From Streptomyces sp. AC558_RSS880 (GTDB lineage: Bacteria; Actinomycetota; Actinomycetes; Streptomycetales; Streptomycetaceae), in contig NZ_JAGMUJ010000130.1 of the NCBI RefSeq assembly GCF_019049255.1, positions 124,001-188,000 of the forward strand: DNA of 64,000 bases. The letters run 5' to 3'. The position numbers and the translations under genes were made by a program. The notes under the pieces were generated by a model. It was given only the letters and a program-made list of their open reading frames with translations. It was not told the DNA's origin and ran no database searches. Every line of letters begins with the position of its first letter. Position 1 is the stretch's first letter. Shown in pieces: positions 7,585 to 16,340 of the stretch.

Positions 7585-10500
7585 ATGCGGAACGCCACCG
7601 GACCACATCCGCCGACGCCCCCGCCGGGCCGGCGCAGACTCCTCGCCGCCGCGCTGATCCTCGGCACCCTGGTCGCCGGGCTCACGCCCGTCACGAGCGC
7701 CGCCGCCGAGGACCGCGACATCGCCGCGTTCGACGCCGTCGACCCGTTCATCGGCACCCGGCTGGACACCTCCCAGAACAAGGGGAACAGCGCGTACGGC
7801 AACACATGGCCGGGCGCCACGGTGCCGTTCGGCATGGTGCAGTCCTCCCCCACCACGTACCGCTCCTCCGACGGGGACCAGAAGGGCGGTTACGAGTACA
7901 CGGCCGACAAGGTCCGCGGCTTCGGCATGACCCGGCTCTCCGGGACCGGCTGCGAAGGCCGGTACAGCGGCTTCGACTTCCCCGTCCTGCCGTACACCGG
8001 CGAGCTCACCGACGGCGCCCTGCCGTCCAGCCCGGCGGAGAGGATCACCGACTACTACGTCGGCTTCGACCACGCCGACGAGAAGGCCGACCCCGGCTAC
8101 TACTCCGTGGACCTCGCCAACGGCGTGGAGACGGAACTGACGGCCACCACGCGCACCGCCGTGAGCCGCTTCGACTTCCCCTCGGACGGCGGCTCGACGC
8201 TGCTGTTCGACGTGGCCGGTTCCAACAACCGGGTCTTCGGCAGCGAGGTGAAGGTCGACGGCGACACCGTCAGCGGCTGGGTGGAGACCGCCTCGGTGTG
8301 CGACGAGGGCGGACGCTACCGGGCGTACTTCTCGACCACGTTCGACCGGCCCGTCAAGGCCCACGGCACCTGGCAGGGCTCCGACGTACGGGCCGGATCG
8401 GCCGCCGCCTCCGGTGGTGGCACCAAGCACGGGGCGGGCGCCTACCTCGTCTTCGACCGGGGTGCGAAGGTCACCGCGAAGACGGGCCTGAGCTATGTGA
8501 GCGTCGCGGGCGCGGCCCGCAACGCGACCGCCGAGACCCGCGGCCGGGGCTTCGACCGGGTGCGCGCGCAGGCCGCACGCGTGTGGCGGGACGCGCTCGG
8601 CACCGTGGACGCGGACGGCGGCACCCGTGACGAGCGGGTGAAGTTCTACACCGCGCTCTACCACGCGCTGCTCCACCCCAACGTCTTCGACGACGTGAGC
8701 GGCGAGTACCGCGGCTACGACGGCGAGATCCACCGGGTGGCCGAGGGCCGCCACCACTACGTCACCTACGCGGGCTGGGACACCTATCGCAGCCAGGCCC
8801 AGCTGATCGCGCTGCTGTTCCCGGAGGTCGGCAGCGACATCAACCAGTCGATCACCGACATGGTGCGCCAGACCGGCAGCTGGCCCAACTGGCCGCACCT
8901 GAACCAGGCCCAGCAGAAGATGAGCGGTGACTCGCTGCAGTCGGTGGTCGCCTCGATCGACGCGTTCGGCAGCACGGACTACGACCGGCGGGCCGCGCTG
9001 GAGTCGATGAAGTCGACGCAGGACCTCCCCGCCGACTCGACCCTGCGGCGGCACGCCTACCAGTACGCGACGGTCGGTTTCATCGAGAACCGCAAGGGCG
9101 ACTCGGCGACGTCCAAGACGCTCGAGTACGCCGTCGACGACTTCGGCATCGCCCAGCTCGCCCGGCGTCTCGGCGACCAGGAGACGTACGACCGGTACAT
9201 GGTCCGGGCGCAGAACTGGCAGAACGTGTTCGACGACGCCGGTGACCACATCCGCCCCCGCGACCGTACGGGCTTCGACCGGGGCTTCGACCTCGGCGAG
9301 CGGGGCGACCAGTTCGAGCAGGCGACCGGCTACCAGTACGGCTGGATGGTGCCGCACAACGTGGGCGCCCTCGTCGAGAAGCGGGGCGGCGTCGAGGCCA
9401 CCACCAAGGCCCTCGACGATCACACCCGTACGCTCGACGCCGGCGTGTACAACACTTCGGGCGCCTATCTGAGCAACCAGCCCAGCTTCACCATGCCGTT
9501 CGTCTACAACTGGCTGCAACAGCCGCACCGCACGGCGGACGTGCTGCGCCGCGCGGTGGACGAGATGTACGACACCACGCCCTCGGGGCTGCCCGGCAAC
9601 GACGACCTCGGTTCGCTCAGCAGCTGGTACGTGTGGGCGAACATCGGGCTCTTCCCCGCCGTTCCCGGCACCGCCGATCTGGTGGTGAGCGGCCCGATGT
9701 TCGACCGGGTCGTGGTGGACAGCGCCGACAGCCGGCGGCGGATCGTCCTCGACGCGCCGCGCGCCGACGACGCGCCCTATGTGAGCGAGCTGAAGGTGAA
9801 CGGCCGCGCCACCACCCGCTCCTGGCTCCCCGCGGACTTCACCCGCGAGGGCGGCAGGCTCGGTTTCCGGATGTCGGCGACGCCCGGCACCTGGGGCACT
9901 CGCGCGGCCGACGTCCCCCCGTCGCACACGGACGGCACGGACGCCCGGAACAACATCGGCACCACTCCCGACGGCCGGGGGAACCTCGGCTCCCTCGACC
10001 TCAGCGACAACTCCCTGTCCCGGGAGCGGCTGGCGGCGGCCGGAGCGGCGCCGGGCGCGAAGCTCGCGCTGGGGGACACCGGTGTCGAGTTCACCTGGCC
10101 GGACACCGGGCCCGGGGAGCCCGACAACTGGATCCCGCACGGTCAGCGCATCCCCCTGGACGGGACGCCGGCCACCGGGATCTCCTTCCTGGGACTCGCC
10201 ACCAACGGGCCCGCGCAGGGCACCGCGGTGGTCGAGTACACCGACGGCTCCACCCAGTCGGTGCCGGTCCGGTTCACCGACTGGACGCCCGGCTCGAACC
10301 ACCAGTTCGGCAACGAGCCGCTGGTGACGACGACGGGACGCAACCGGGCGGCGGGCGGCACGGACACCGTGCAGACCAAGGTGTTCGCCACCCGTCCGCA
10401 GCTGCTGGACCCGGCGAAGCGGGTCGCGGCCGTCGTCCTGCCGCAGGGCACCGACCGCGGTGTCATGCACGTCTTCGACGTGGCGCTCACCGACAACCCG

Positions 10501-11889
10501 GATCTGGAGGTGCCCGGTTCGACGCCGGAGCGCATCGTCCTGACGCCGACCGAGAAGCCGGAGTCCTCCCAGGCCGTCACCTGGCGCACCGCCGCCGCGC
10601 TCACCTCCGGCGAGGTGCGGGTCCGTGAGGCCGGCACGCAGGAGTGGCGGACCGTGGCGGCCCGCGCCAACGAGGAGCTGACCGCGGACGGCGAGCAGAC
10701 CCGCACGCACTCCGCGGTCCTCGACCGCCTCTCCCCCGGCACCGAGTACGAGTACCGGGTGGGCAACGGCGACCGGGTCAGCCCCGTGTACCGGTTCACC
10801 ACCGCCCGGCCCGCGGGCGAGGACTTCACCTTCCTCTACTTCGGCGACGCGCAGAACGACCTGTCGGCGAAGTGGGCGCCGGTGGTGAAGCGGGCCTACG
10901 CCCGCTATCCCGACGCCGTCGGCAGTGTCAACGCGGGTGACCTGGTCAACACCTCGGGCAACGACAGCGAGTGGCGCGACTGGTTCGGGGCCATGGACGG
11001 CTTCAGCCAGACGACCAACGTCATCGCCGCGCCCGGCAACCACGAGTACGCGGGGGACACCTTCCTCAAGAAGTGGAAGTCGACGTTCGAATACCCGGGC
11101 AACGGGCCGAGCGCCTCACCGGCCGCCGGGGACACGCCCGCCGAGCGGCAGCGCGCCGCCTACGAGGCGCACATGGCGAAGGTGCTCGCCGAGACGGCGT
11201 ACTACACCGACTACCAGGGCGTCCGGTTCATCTCCCTCAACGCCAGCACCGGTGACGCCCGGTCGCTGATGACGCCGGACGATCTCCCGGAGTGCAGCGA
11301 GAACTGCCCCGACCCGGAGCGGCTCTGGCTCGATCTCCAGGGCCGCTGGCTGGACGGGATCCTCGCCGGCAACCCCAACAAGTGGGCCGTGGCGGTGTTC
11401 CACCAGCCGGTGTTCTCCGGGGCCGAGGGACGCGACGAGAAGGCGGTGCGTGACGCCTGGCTGCCGGTGCTCCAGCGCAACGACATCGATCTGGTGCTGA
11501 TGGGACACGACCACGTGTACGCCCGCGGGTACGTCGACTCCGACGCCACCGCCACGCCCGGCGTGACCACCGGCCCCGTGTACACGGTCGCCGTCTCGGG
11601 ACCGAAGTACTACGAGCTCGCCCCCGGGGACGACAACGTGTGGACCCGCAACGGGGCGACCCAGGTGGTCAGCGCCGGACACACCTCCACCTTCCAGGGG
11701 ATCAAGGTCACGAAGGACACGATCCGCTACGAGGCGGTCGTCGCCGCGAAGTGGGACGACCGGTCCACCACGGACAAGGAGGTCGGGGACGTACTGGACT
11801 CCTTCACCATCACCAAGTACGACGACGGCACGAAGTACGTGACCGAGGACGGGGTGCCCGTGCCGCCCGCCCCGGCCGCCGGCCGCTGA
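7585..11889 (+). CDS. Secreted GH92 alpha-mannosidase fused to calcineurin-like phosphatase
   Basis: A 1434-residue secreted protein (signal peptide ending near SAAAED, about residue 41). The first half is GH92: an N-terminal beta-sandwich (VDPFIGTRLDT, GNTWPGATVPFGMVQ) and an (alpha/alpha)6 catalytic domain to about residue 780, with the GNDDLGSLSSWYVWA motif (D673/D674) that supplies the catalytic base. The motif that normally reads EGNAWQY, where Glu is the general acid, reads QATGYQY here, so the acid position is Gln579. After a beta-rich linker (about 840-975) comes a purple-acid-phosphatase-type FnIII domain (about 980-1072). A metallophosphoesterase follows (about 1081-1345), with GDAQN, NAGDLVN, PGNHEY, FHQPVF and GHDHVYARG. 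GH92 enzymes are Ca-dependent exo-mannosidases. The fusion and the Gln suggest action on mannose-phosphate structures. Confidence 0.9.
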   Translation: MRNATGPHPPTPPPGRRRLLAAALILGTLVAGLTPVTSAAAEDRDIAAFDAVDPFIGTRLDTSQNKGNSAYGNTWPGATVPFGMVQSSPTTYRSSDGDQKGGYEYTADKVRGFGMTRLSGTGCEGRYSGFDFPVLPYTGELTDGALPSSPAERITDYYVGFDHADEKADPGYYSVDLANGVETELTATTRTAVSRFDFPSDGGSTLLFDVAGSNNRVFGSEVKVDGDTVSGWVETASVCDEGGRYRAYFSTTFDRPVKAHGTWQGSDVRAGSAAASGGGTKHGAGAYLVFDRGAKVTAKTGLSYVSVAGAARNATAETRGRGFDRVRAQAARVWRDALGTVDADGGTRDERVKFYTALYHALLHPNVFDDVSGEYRGYDGEIHRVAEGRHHYVTYAGWDTYRSQAQLIALLFPEVGSDINQSITDMVRQTGSWPNWPHLNQAQQKMSGDSLQSVVASIDAFGSTDYDRRAALESMKSTQDLPADSTLRRHAYQYATVGFIENRKGDSATSKTLEYAVDDFGIAQLARRLGDQETYDRYMVRAQNWQNVFDDAGDHIRPRDRTGFDRGFDLGERGDQFEQATGYQYGWMVPHNVGALVEKRGGVEATTKALDDHTRTLDAGVYNTSGAYLSNQPSFTMPFVYNWLQQPHRTADVLRRAVDEMYDTTPSGLPGNDDLGSLSSWYVWANIGLFPAVPGTADLVVSGPMFDRVVVDSADSRRRIVLDAPRADDAPYVSELKVNGRATTRSWLPADFTREGGRLGFRMSATPGTWGTRAADVPPSHTDGTDARNNIGTTPDGRGNLGSLDLSDNSLSRERLAAAGAAPGAKLALGDTGVEFTWPDTGPGEPDNWIPHGQRIPLDGTPATGISFLGLATNGPAQGTAVVEYTDGSTQSVPVRFTDWTPGSNHQFGNEPLVTTTGRNRAAGGTDTVQTKVFATRPQLLDPAKRVAAVVLPQGTDRGVMHVFDVALTDNPDLEVPGSTPERIVLTPTEKPESSQAVTWRTAAALTSGEVRVREAGTQEWRTVAARANEELTADGEQTRTHSAVLDRLSPGTEYEYRVGNGDRVSPVYRFTTARPAGEDFTFLYFGDAQNDLSAKWAPVVKRAYARYPDAVGSVNAGDLVNTSGNDSEWRDWFGAMDGFSQTTNVIAAPGNHEYAGDTFLKKWKSTFEYPGNGPSASPAAGDTPAERQRAAYEAHMAKVLAETAYYTDYQGVRFISLNASTGDARSLMTPDDLPECSENCPDPERLWLDLQGRWLDGILAGNPNKWAVAVFHQPVFSGAEGRDEKAVRDAWLPVLQRNDIDLVLMGHDHVYARGYVDSDATATPGVTTGPVYTVAVSGPKYYELAPGDDNVWTRNGATQVVSAGHTSTFQGIKVTKDTIRYEAVVAAKWDDRSTTDKEVGDVLDSFTITKYDDGTKYVTEDGVPVPPAPAAGR

Positions 11890-11904
11890 CCGCCGCCTTC
11901 ACCA

Positions 11905-11940
11905 AAGGCCCCCGTTCCACCTGGGTGGAACGGGGGCCTT
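11905..11940 (+). terminator. Strong hairpin terminator after GH92
   Basis: A perfect 17-bp inverted repeat (arms 11905-11921 and 11924-11940) begins 16 nt after the stop codon of the GH92 fusion gene. It separates that gene from the IclR gene. Confidence 0.85.
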
Positions 11941-11977
11941 ACTTGCCTGCGGCGGGCGACCGGCGCAGGCTGGTCCC

Positions 11978-12730
11978 ATGGGTGCGGGCCCGACGCTCAT
12001 CACCTCCGTGCAGCGTGCCTTCCGGCTGCTGGAGGCGGCGAGCGCCCATCCGAACGGCGCGCCGGCGAAACAGCTGGCGCGTGAGACGGGGCTGCCCCTG
12101 GGCACGGCCTACCACCTGCTGCGCACGCTGGTGCACGACGGGTATCTGCGCAAGCTGGACGACGGCGGGTTCGTCCTGGGCGACCGGTTCCAGACCCTGC
12201 ACACGGCGGGCCGCGGCCAGGCGCTGCTCAGCCGGGTCCGGCCGGCGCTCGCCGCGCTGCGGGACGAGCTGTCCACCGCCGCCTATCTCACCTTCTACGA
12301 GGACGGCGAGATCCGCGTCGCCGAGATCGTCGACGGCCCCCGCACCCCGCGGGCCGAGCTGTGGGTGGGGTTCGAGGACGCCGGGCACGCCACCGCACTG
12401 GGCAAGTCGGTGCTCCGGGAGCTCGACGACGAGGCACGCAAGGAGTACCTCTCCCGGCATCCGCTGAACGACCTCACCCCGCGGACGATCACCACGGCCG
12501 AGGAGCTGATCCGCCGGCTGGAGAGCAGCGACCTGGCCCCGGCCGTCACCGACCTGGAGGAGTACTCCCTGGGCACCGTCTGTGTCGCGGTGCCGGTCTA
12601 CAGCGGGGACACCCTGGGCTCGCTCGGCGTCTCCATGCCGAAGGACCGGCTGCACCGGCTCGACGAGGTCCGCGAGCGCCTTCTGCCGACCGCCGGACGG
12701 GTGACCCGAGGGCTGTCGTTCACTATCTGA
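11978..12730 (+). CDS. IclR family transcriptional regulator
   Basis: A 250-residue regulator with an N-terminal winged helix (ITSVQRAFRLLEAASAHPNG ... LPLGTAYHLLRTLVHDGYLRK, about residues 7-65) and a C-terminal GAF-like IclR effector domain (about 80-248; GFEDAGHATALGKSVL, LEEYSLGTVCVAVPVY). The family senses small organic acids or aromatics. Nothing in the flanks identifies the ligand: the neighbours are the mannosidase fusion upstream, beyond a strong terminator, and a PP2C gene downstream about 100 bp away. Confidence 0.9.
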   Translation: MGAGPTLITSVQRAFRLLEAASAHPNGAPAKQLARETGLPLGTAYHLLRTLVHDGYLRKLDDGGFVLGDRFQTLHTAGRGQALLSRVRPALAALRDELSTAAYLTFYEDGEIRVAEIVDGPRTPRAELWVGFEDAGHATALGKSVLRELDDEARKEYLSRHPLNDLTPRTITTAEELIRRLESSDLAPAVTDLEEYSLGTVCVAVPVYSGDTLGSLGVSMPKDRLHRLDEVRERLLPTAGRVTRGLSFTI

Positions 12731-12831
12731 AAAGCACACCCTTGTGACGTTCGCGACAGTCATCTTTCCTGTTCAAGTCAGGCATTACGGACGCGCGCAC
12801 GCCGCGCAAAGGTGAGGACTGCGGACGACAC

Positions 12832-14085
12832 ATGAGTCACGCCCGTCAGCATGGACGCGACCACTGGCCGATACGGCAGTACAAGCGGGGGGTCCGCCAC
12901 ACGTGGTCGCCCCGGGCACGGGCCGTCGCGCACTGGGCCGCCGGCACACCCGCCCTCTCCGTACTGATCGTCTTCCTCGTCGTGTTCGTCGACCTCGTCG
13001 GCGGAACGGGCAAGGTCTGGCTGCCGCTGCTCGCCGCCGGACCGGCGCTGGCGGCGGCCACCAGCCGGCCGGTCGGGGTCCTCGGGGTGGGTCTCCTCGC
13101 TTCCCTCCTCGGCGCGGCGATCGGCGCCCGGCACGGCATGGCGGCCCCGGAGCTGGCCGTCGTACTCGCCGCGCTGGTGACCGTCGCCCTGGCCGGCACG
13201 CTCGCCAGCGCCCTGCGCGGACGCCGGGAGCGGGTGCTCGCGGCCGTCCGTTCCGTCGCGGAGACCGCGCAGCACGCCCTGCTCAAGCCGGTCCCGGAGA
13301 CCGTCGGCCCGTTCCAGGCGGCGGTCCACTACAGCGCCGCCGCGGCGGAGGCCCGGATCGGCGGCGACCTCTACGCCCTCATCCCCACTCCGCACGGGGT
13401 CAGGATGATCGTCGGCGATGTGCGCGGCAAGGGGCTGCCGGCCGTGGGGACGGCCGCCCTGGTGCTCGGCGTCTTCCGGGAGGCCGCCTACGACGAGCCG
13501 GACCTGCTGGACGTGGTCTGCCGGATCGAACGGAGCCTGGCCCGCAACCTCGGCCACGACGACTTCGTCACCGCCGTGGTCGCCGGCTACCCGGAGCCGG
13601 GGCGGCTGGAGGTGGTCAACTGCGGACACGCTCCCCCGCTGCTGGTCCGCGGCGCCGAGGTGGTGCCGGTGGACCCCGACCACCCGGCGCCGCCCCTGGG
13701 GCTGCGTGCCCTGTCGGGCGAGTCCCCCGGCCTTCAGGTGGTGCCCTTCACCGAGGGGGACCAACTGCTGTTCTACACCGACGGGGTCACGGAGGCCCGC
13801 GACGCCGGCCGTGAGTTCTACCCGCTGGCCGAGGGCCTGGCCCGGCACCTGTGCGACGAGCCGGCCCGCACGCTCGCCGCGCTGCACCAGGAACTGCTGG
13901 ACCACGTGGGCGGCCGGCTGCACGACGACGCGGCACTGCTCCTGCTGCGCAAGCCCGTCCCCGCTGCCGGGGCGGCGGACGCGGGCGGTCCCGCGCTCAC
14001 CGGCTCCCCCGTCGTCCTGCCGCTCACGGCGCAGCCGGAACCGGGCGTCGGCGGCGCCTTCGACGACCGTGAAGGCGCCGCTTAG
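12832..14085 (+). CDS. Membrane-anchored SpoIIE-type PP2C phosphatase
   Basis: A 417-residue protein. The N-terminal 140 residues contain about four transmembrane helices (ALSVLIVFLVVFVDLVGG, VWLPLLAAGPALAAA, VGVLGVGLLASLLGAAIGA, LAVVLAALVTVALAGTLA). A cytosolic SpoIIE/PP2C domain (about 150-385) carries IGGDLYAL, VGDVRGKGLPA, YTDGVTEARD and HDDAALLLL for metal binding. It lacks PAS and GAF domains, so any input must come through the membrane part. It probably dephosphorylates anti-anti-sigma (STAS) proteins, and no partner is adjacent. Confidence 0.9.
   Translation: MSHARQHGRDHWPIRQYKRGVRHTWSPRARAVAHWAAGTPALSVLIVFLVVFVDLVGGTGKVWLPLLAAGPALAAATSRPVGVLGVGLLASLLGAAIGARHGMAAPELAVVLAALVTVALAGTLASALRGRRERVLAAVRSVAETAQHALLKPVPETVGPFQAAVHYSAAAAEARIGGDLYALIPTPHGVRMIVGDVRGKGLPAVGTAALVLGVFREAAYDEPDLLDVVCRIERSLARNLGHDDFVTAVVAGYPEPGRLEVVNCGHAPPLLVRGAEVVPVDPDHPAPPLGLRALSGESPGLQVVPFTEGDQLLFYTDGVTEARDAGREFYPLAEGLARHLCDEPARTLAALHQELLDHVGGRLHDDAALLLLRKPVPAAGAADAGGPALTGSPVVLPLTAQPEPGVGGAFDDREGAA
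14052..14080. terminator. Hairpin overlapping the end of the PP2C gene, between convergent genes
   Basis: CGGCGCCTTC (14052-14061) and GAAGGCGCCG (14071-14080) form a perfect 10-bp stem with a 9-nt loop. It lies within the last codons of the PP2C gene and faces the convergent GH1 gene, so it can serve both strands. Confidence 0.55.
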
Positions 14086-14095
14086 GGCCGGTCCG

Positions 14096-15490
14096 TCAGG
14101 GCCGCTGGGCGGCGATCATGCGCCGGTACCAGTGGTAGCTGTCCTTCGGGGTGCGCCGCTGCGTGTCGTAGTCGACCCGGACGATGCCGAAGCGCTTGTC
14201 GTAGCCGAAGGCCCACTCGAAGTTGTCGAGCAGCGACCACACGTAGTAGCCGCGCACGTCCACGCCCGCGTCGATCGCGGCCCGCAGCGCGGTGAGGTGG
14301 TCGCGCAGGTACGCCACCCGGTCGGTGTCGTGCACGGCGCCGTCCGCGCCCGCCTCGTCGTCCTCGGCGGAGCCGTTCTCCGTGATGTGGACCGGCGGCA
14401 GGGCGTCCCCGTACTGCTCCTTCAGGTCCACCAGGAGGTCGGTGAAGGTGTCCGGGGCCACCGGCCAGCCCATCGCGGTGTGCCGGACGCCGGGCAGCGC
14501 CGTCTCGGCGTAGCGGTTGTCGGTCGCCACGCGCAGGGCGGGGTCGCCCTCGCGGTACGGGGCGTCGGCGACGACGATCGGGCGGTAGTAGTTGATGCCG
14601 AGGAAGTCGAGCGGCTGACTGATCAGCTCCAGGTCGCCGTCGCGGCGGAAGTCCTGTCCGGTGATCAGCTCGCCCCAGGTGTCCTCCTCGGTGTCCGGGT
14701 AGCGCCCGGCGAGGATCGGCTCCGTCCACACCAGGTTGTGCAGGGTGTCGGCGCGTACGACGGCCTCCCGGTCGGCGGCGGAGCCGGTGGCGGGCAGGTG
14801 GTGGTCGAGGTTGAGGGTGATGCCGACCTCGCGGACCCCGGCCGCCCGCAGCGCCCGGACCGCCAGTCCGTGGCCGACCAGGAGGTGGTGGGCGGCGGCC
14901 AGGGCGCCCCGGCCCTCGCGGGCGCCCGGGGCGTGGCGGCCGACGGAGTAGCCGAGGAAGGCGCTGCACCACGGCTCGTTGAGGGTGATCCAGCGGGGCA
15001 CCCGGTCGCCCAGGCGCTCGGCGACGACGGCCGCGTACTCGGCGAACCGCTCGGCGGTCTCCCGCACCCGCCAGCCGCCCCGGTCCTCCAGGGCCTGCGG
15101 GAGGTCCCAGTGGTAGAGGGTGGCGGCGGGCTCGATGCCTGCGGCGAGGAGTTCGTCGACCAGGCGGGAGTAGAAGTCCAGGCCCTTGGGGTTCACCGGG
15201 CCGGTGCCGTCGGGCACGACGCGCGGCCAGGCGAGGGAGAAGCGGTACGAGCCGACGCCGAGGTCGCGCAGCAGGGCCACGTCCTCGGGGTAGCGGTGGT
15301 AGTGGTCGCAGGCGACGTCACCGGTGTCGCCGTTCGCGACCAGGCCGGGGGTGTGGCTGTAGGTGTCCCAGATCGACGGGCCTCGGCCGTCCTCGTACGC
15401 CGCGCCCTCGATCTGGTACGAGGCGGTCGCGGCGCCGAAGACGAAGCCGGGCGGGAAACGGGGGAAGTCGCTCATGCGGTGCGAGTCCAT
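14096..15490 (-). CDS. GH1 beta-glucosidase, cytosolic
   Basis: A GH1 TIM-barrel enzyme of 464 residues (start MDSHRMSDF; the Met at 15475 is an equally possible start giving 459). It opens with FPPGFVFGAATASYQIEGA. The acid/base Glu is in WITLNEPWC (about E172), the nucleophile in VHITENGSA, and the aglycone-site Trp motif is WSLLDNFEWAFGYDKRFG. There is no signal peptide, so it acts on imported oligosaccharides. It is the last gene of an operon with two permeases and a binding protein, 17 nt after the upstream permease. Opposite an alpha-xylosidase, it probably removes glucose from xyloglucan or cello-oligosaccharides. Confidence 0.93.
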   Translation of the reverse strand: MDSHRMSDFPRFPPGFVFGAATASYQIEGAAYEDGRGPSIWDTYSHTPGLVANGDTGDVACDHYHRYPEDVALLRDLGVGSYRFSLAWPRVVPDGTGPVNPKGLDFYSRLVDELLAAGIEPAATLYHWDLPQALEDRGGWRVRETAERFAEYAAVVAERLGDRVPRWITLNEPWCSAFLGYSVGRHAPGAREGRGALAAAHHLLVGHGLAVRALRAAGVREVGITLNLDHHLPATGSAADREAVVRADTLHNLVWTEPILAGRYPDTEEDTWGELITGQDFRRDGDLELISQPLDFLGINYYRPIVVADAPYREGDPALRVATDNRYAETALPGVRHTAMGWPVAPDTFTDLLVDLKEQYGDALPPVHITENGSAEDDEAGADGAVHDTDRVAYLRDHLTALRAAIDAGVDVRGYYVWSLLDNFEWAFGYDKRFGIVRVDYDTQRRTPKDSYHWYRRMIAAQRP

Positions 15491-15507
15491 CTCGGTGCGT
15501 GCGGTGA

Positions 15508-16335
15508 TCACTTGACGGAGCCCCCGGTGATGCCGGCGGCGATGTACTTCTGGGCGAGGACGAGCAGGATCGCGGCCGGGACGGCGGAGAGCACGGACGC
15601 GGCCATCACGGCACCCCAGTCGCCGACGTGGGCGCCGATGTACTGGTAGATGCCCAGCGTGATCGGTTTGACGTCGTCGGTGGTGTTCAGGGTGAGCGCG
15701 AACATGAAGTCGCTCCACGAGAACAGGAACGCGAACAGGCCGGAGGTGATCAGCGAGTTGCGGCTCATCGGGAGCACCACCCGCAGGAAGACCCGTACCG
15801 GACCGGCGCCGTCGATCTCGGCGGCCTCGATGACCTCGCCCGGGATGGACACCATGAAGGAGCGCATGAGGACGATGGAGAACGGGATGCCGAGCGAGGC
15901 GTCCGCGAGCATCAGGCCGAAGTAGGAGTTCACCAGGCCCAGGTCGACGTACGAGTTGTAGAGGGCGTTGGCGATGACGATGCCCGGCACCATCTGGGTG
16001 ATCAGGGTGCCGAACACGATGGTGCGCGAGCCGCGCAGGCCGAACCGGGCCAGGCCGTAGGCCGCCGGGGCGGAGATCGCCAGGCAGATGGCGACGGCGC
16101 CGAACGAGACCAGCAGCGAGGTCAGCAGGTGTCCGCCCTGGTCGTCGATGGCCTTGGAGAATCCGGAGAGGTCCAGGCTGCCGGGCACCGGGTCGACCTG
16201 GAGCAGGCCCGACTCGGGCTGGAGTGCCGTGTTGAGCATCCAGTACAGCGGGAAGAGCATCACGCCCAGGATCAGCACACCGGCGACGGTGGAGCCCCAG
16301 CGGCGCCGGGACGCGGCGGGAGTGTGAGCGGCCAT
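15508..16335 (-). CDS. Sugar ABC transporter permease (MalG type)
   Basis: A 275-residue CUT1 permease with about six transmembrane helices, starting with one at VAGVLILGVMLFPLYWMLNT. The ATPase-docking EAA loop reads EAAEIDGAGPVRVFLRVVLP. The C-terminus QKYIAAGITGGSVK is typical of MalG-like subunits. It follows the MalF-type gene by 5 nt and precedes GH1. No ATP-binding subunit is encoded nearby. Confidence 0.93.
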   Translation of the reverse strand: MAAHTPAASRRRWGSTVAGVLILGVMLFPLYWMLNTALQPESGLLQVDPVPGSLDLSGFSKAIDDQGGHLLTSLLVSFGAVAICLAISAPAAYGLARFGLRGSRTIVFGTLITQMVPGIVIANALYNSYVDLGLVNSYFGLMLADASLGIPFSIVLMRSFMVSIPGEVIEAAEIDGAGPVRVFLRVVLPMSRNSLITSGLFAFLFSWSDFMFALTLNTTDDVKPITLGIYQYIGAHVGDWGAVMAASVLSAVPAAILLVLAQKYIAAGITGGSVK

Positions 16336-16340
16336 GTCGG

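Noticed and set aside
7534..11043. A 1169-codon open frame antisense to the GH92 gene
   Set aside because: A mirror of the GC-biased third positions of the real gene; the translation is low-complexity Gly/Val/Arg-rich with no domain, while the plus strand carries full GH92 and phosphatase motifs.
15491..15718. N-terminal extension of the GH1 protein
   Set aside because: Overlaps the permease gene in another frame; GH1 homology begins directly after MSDF.
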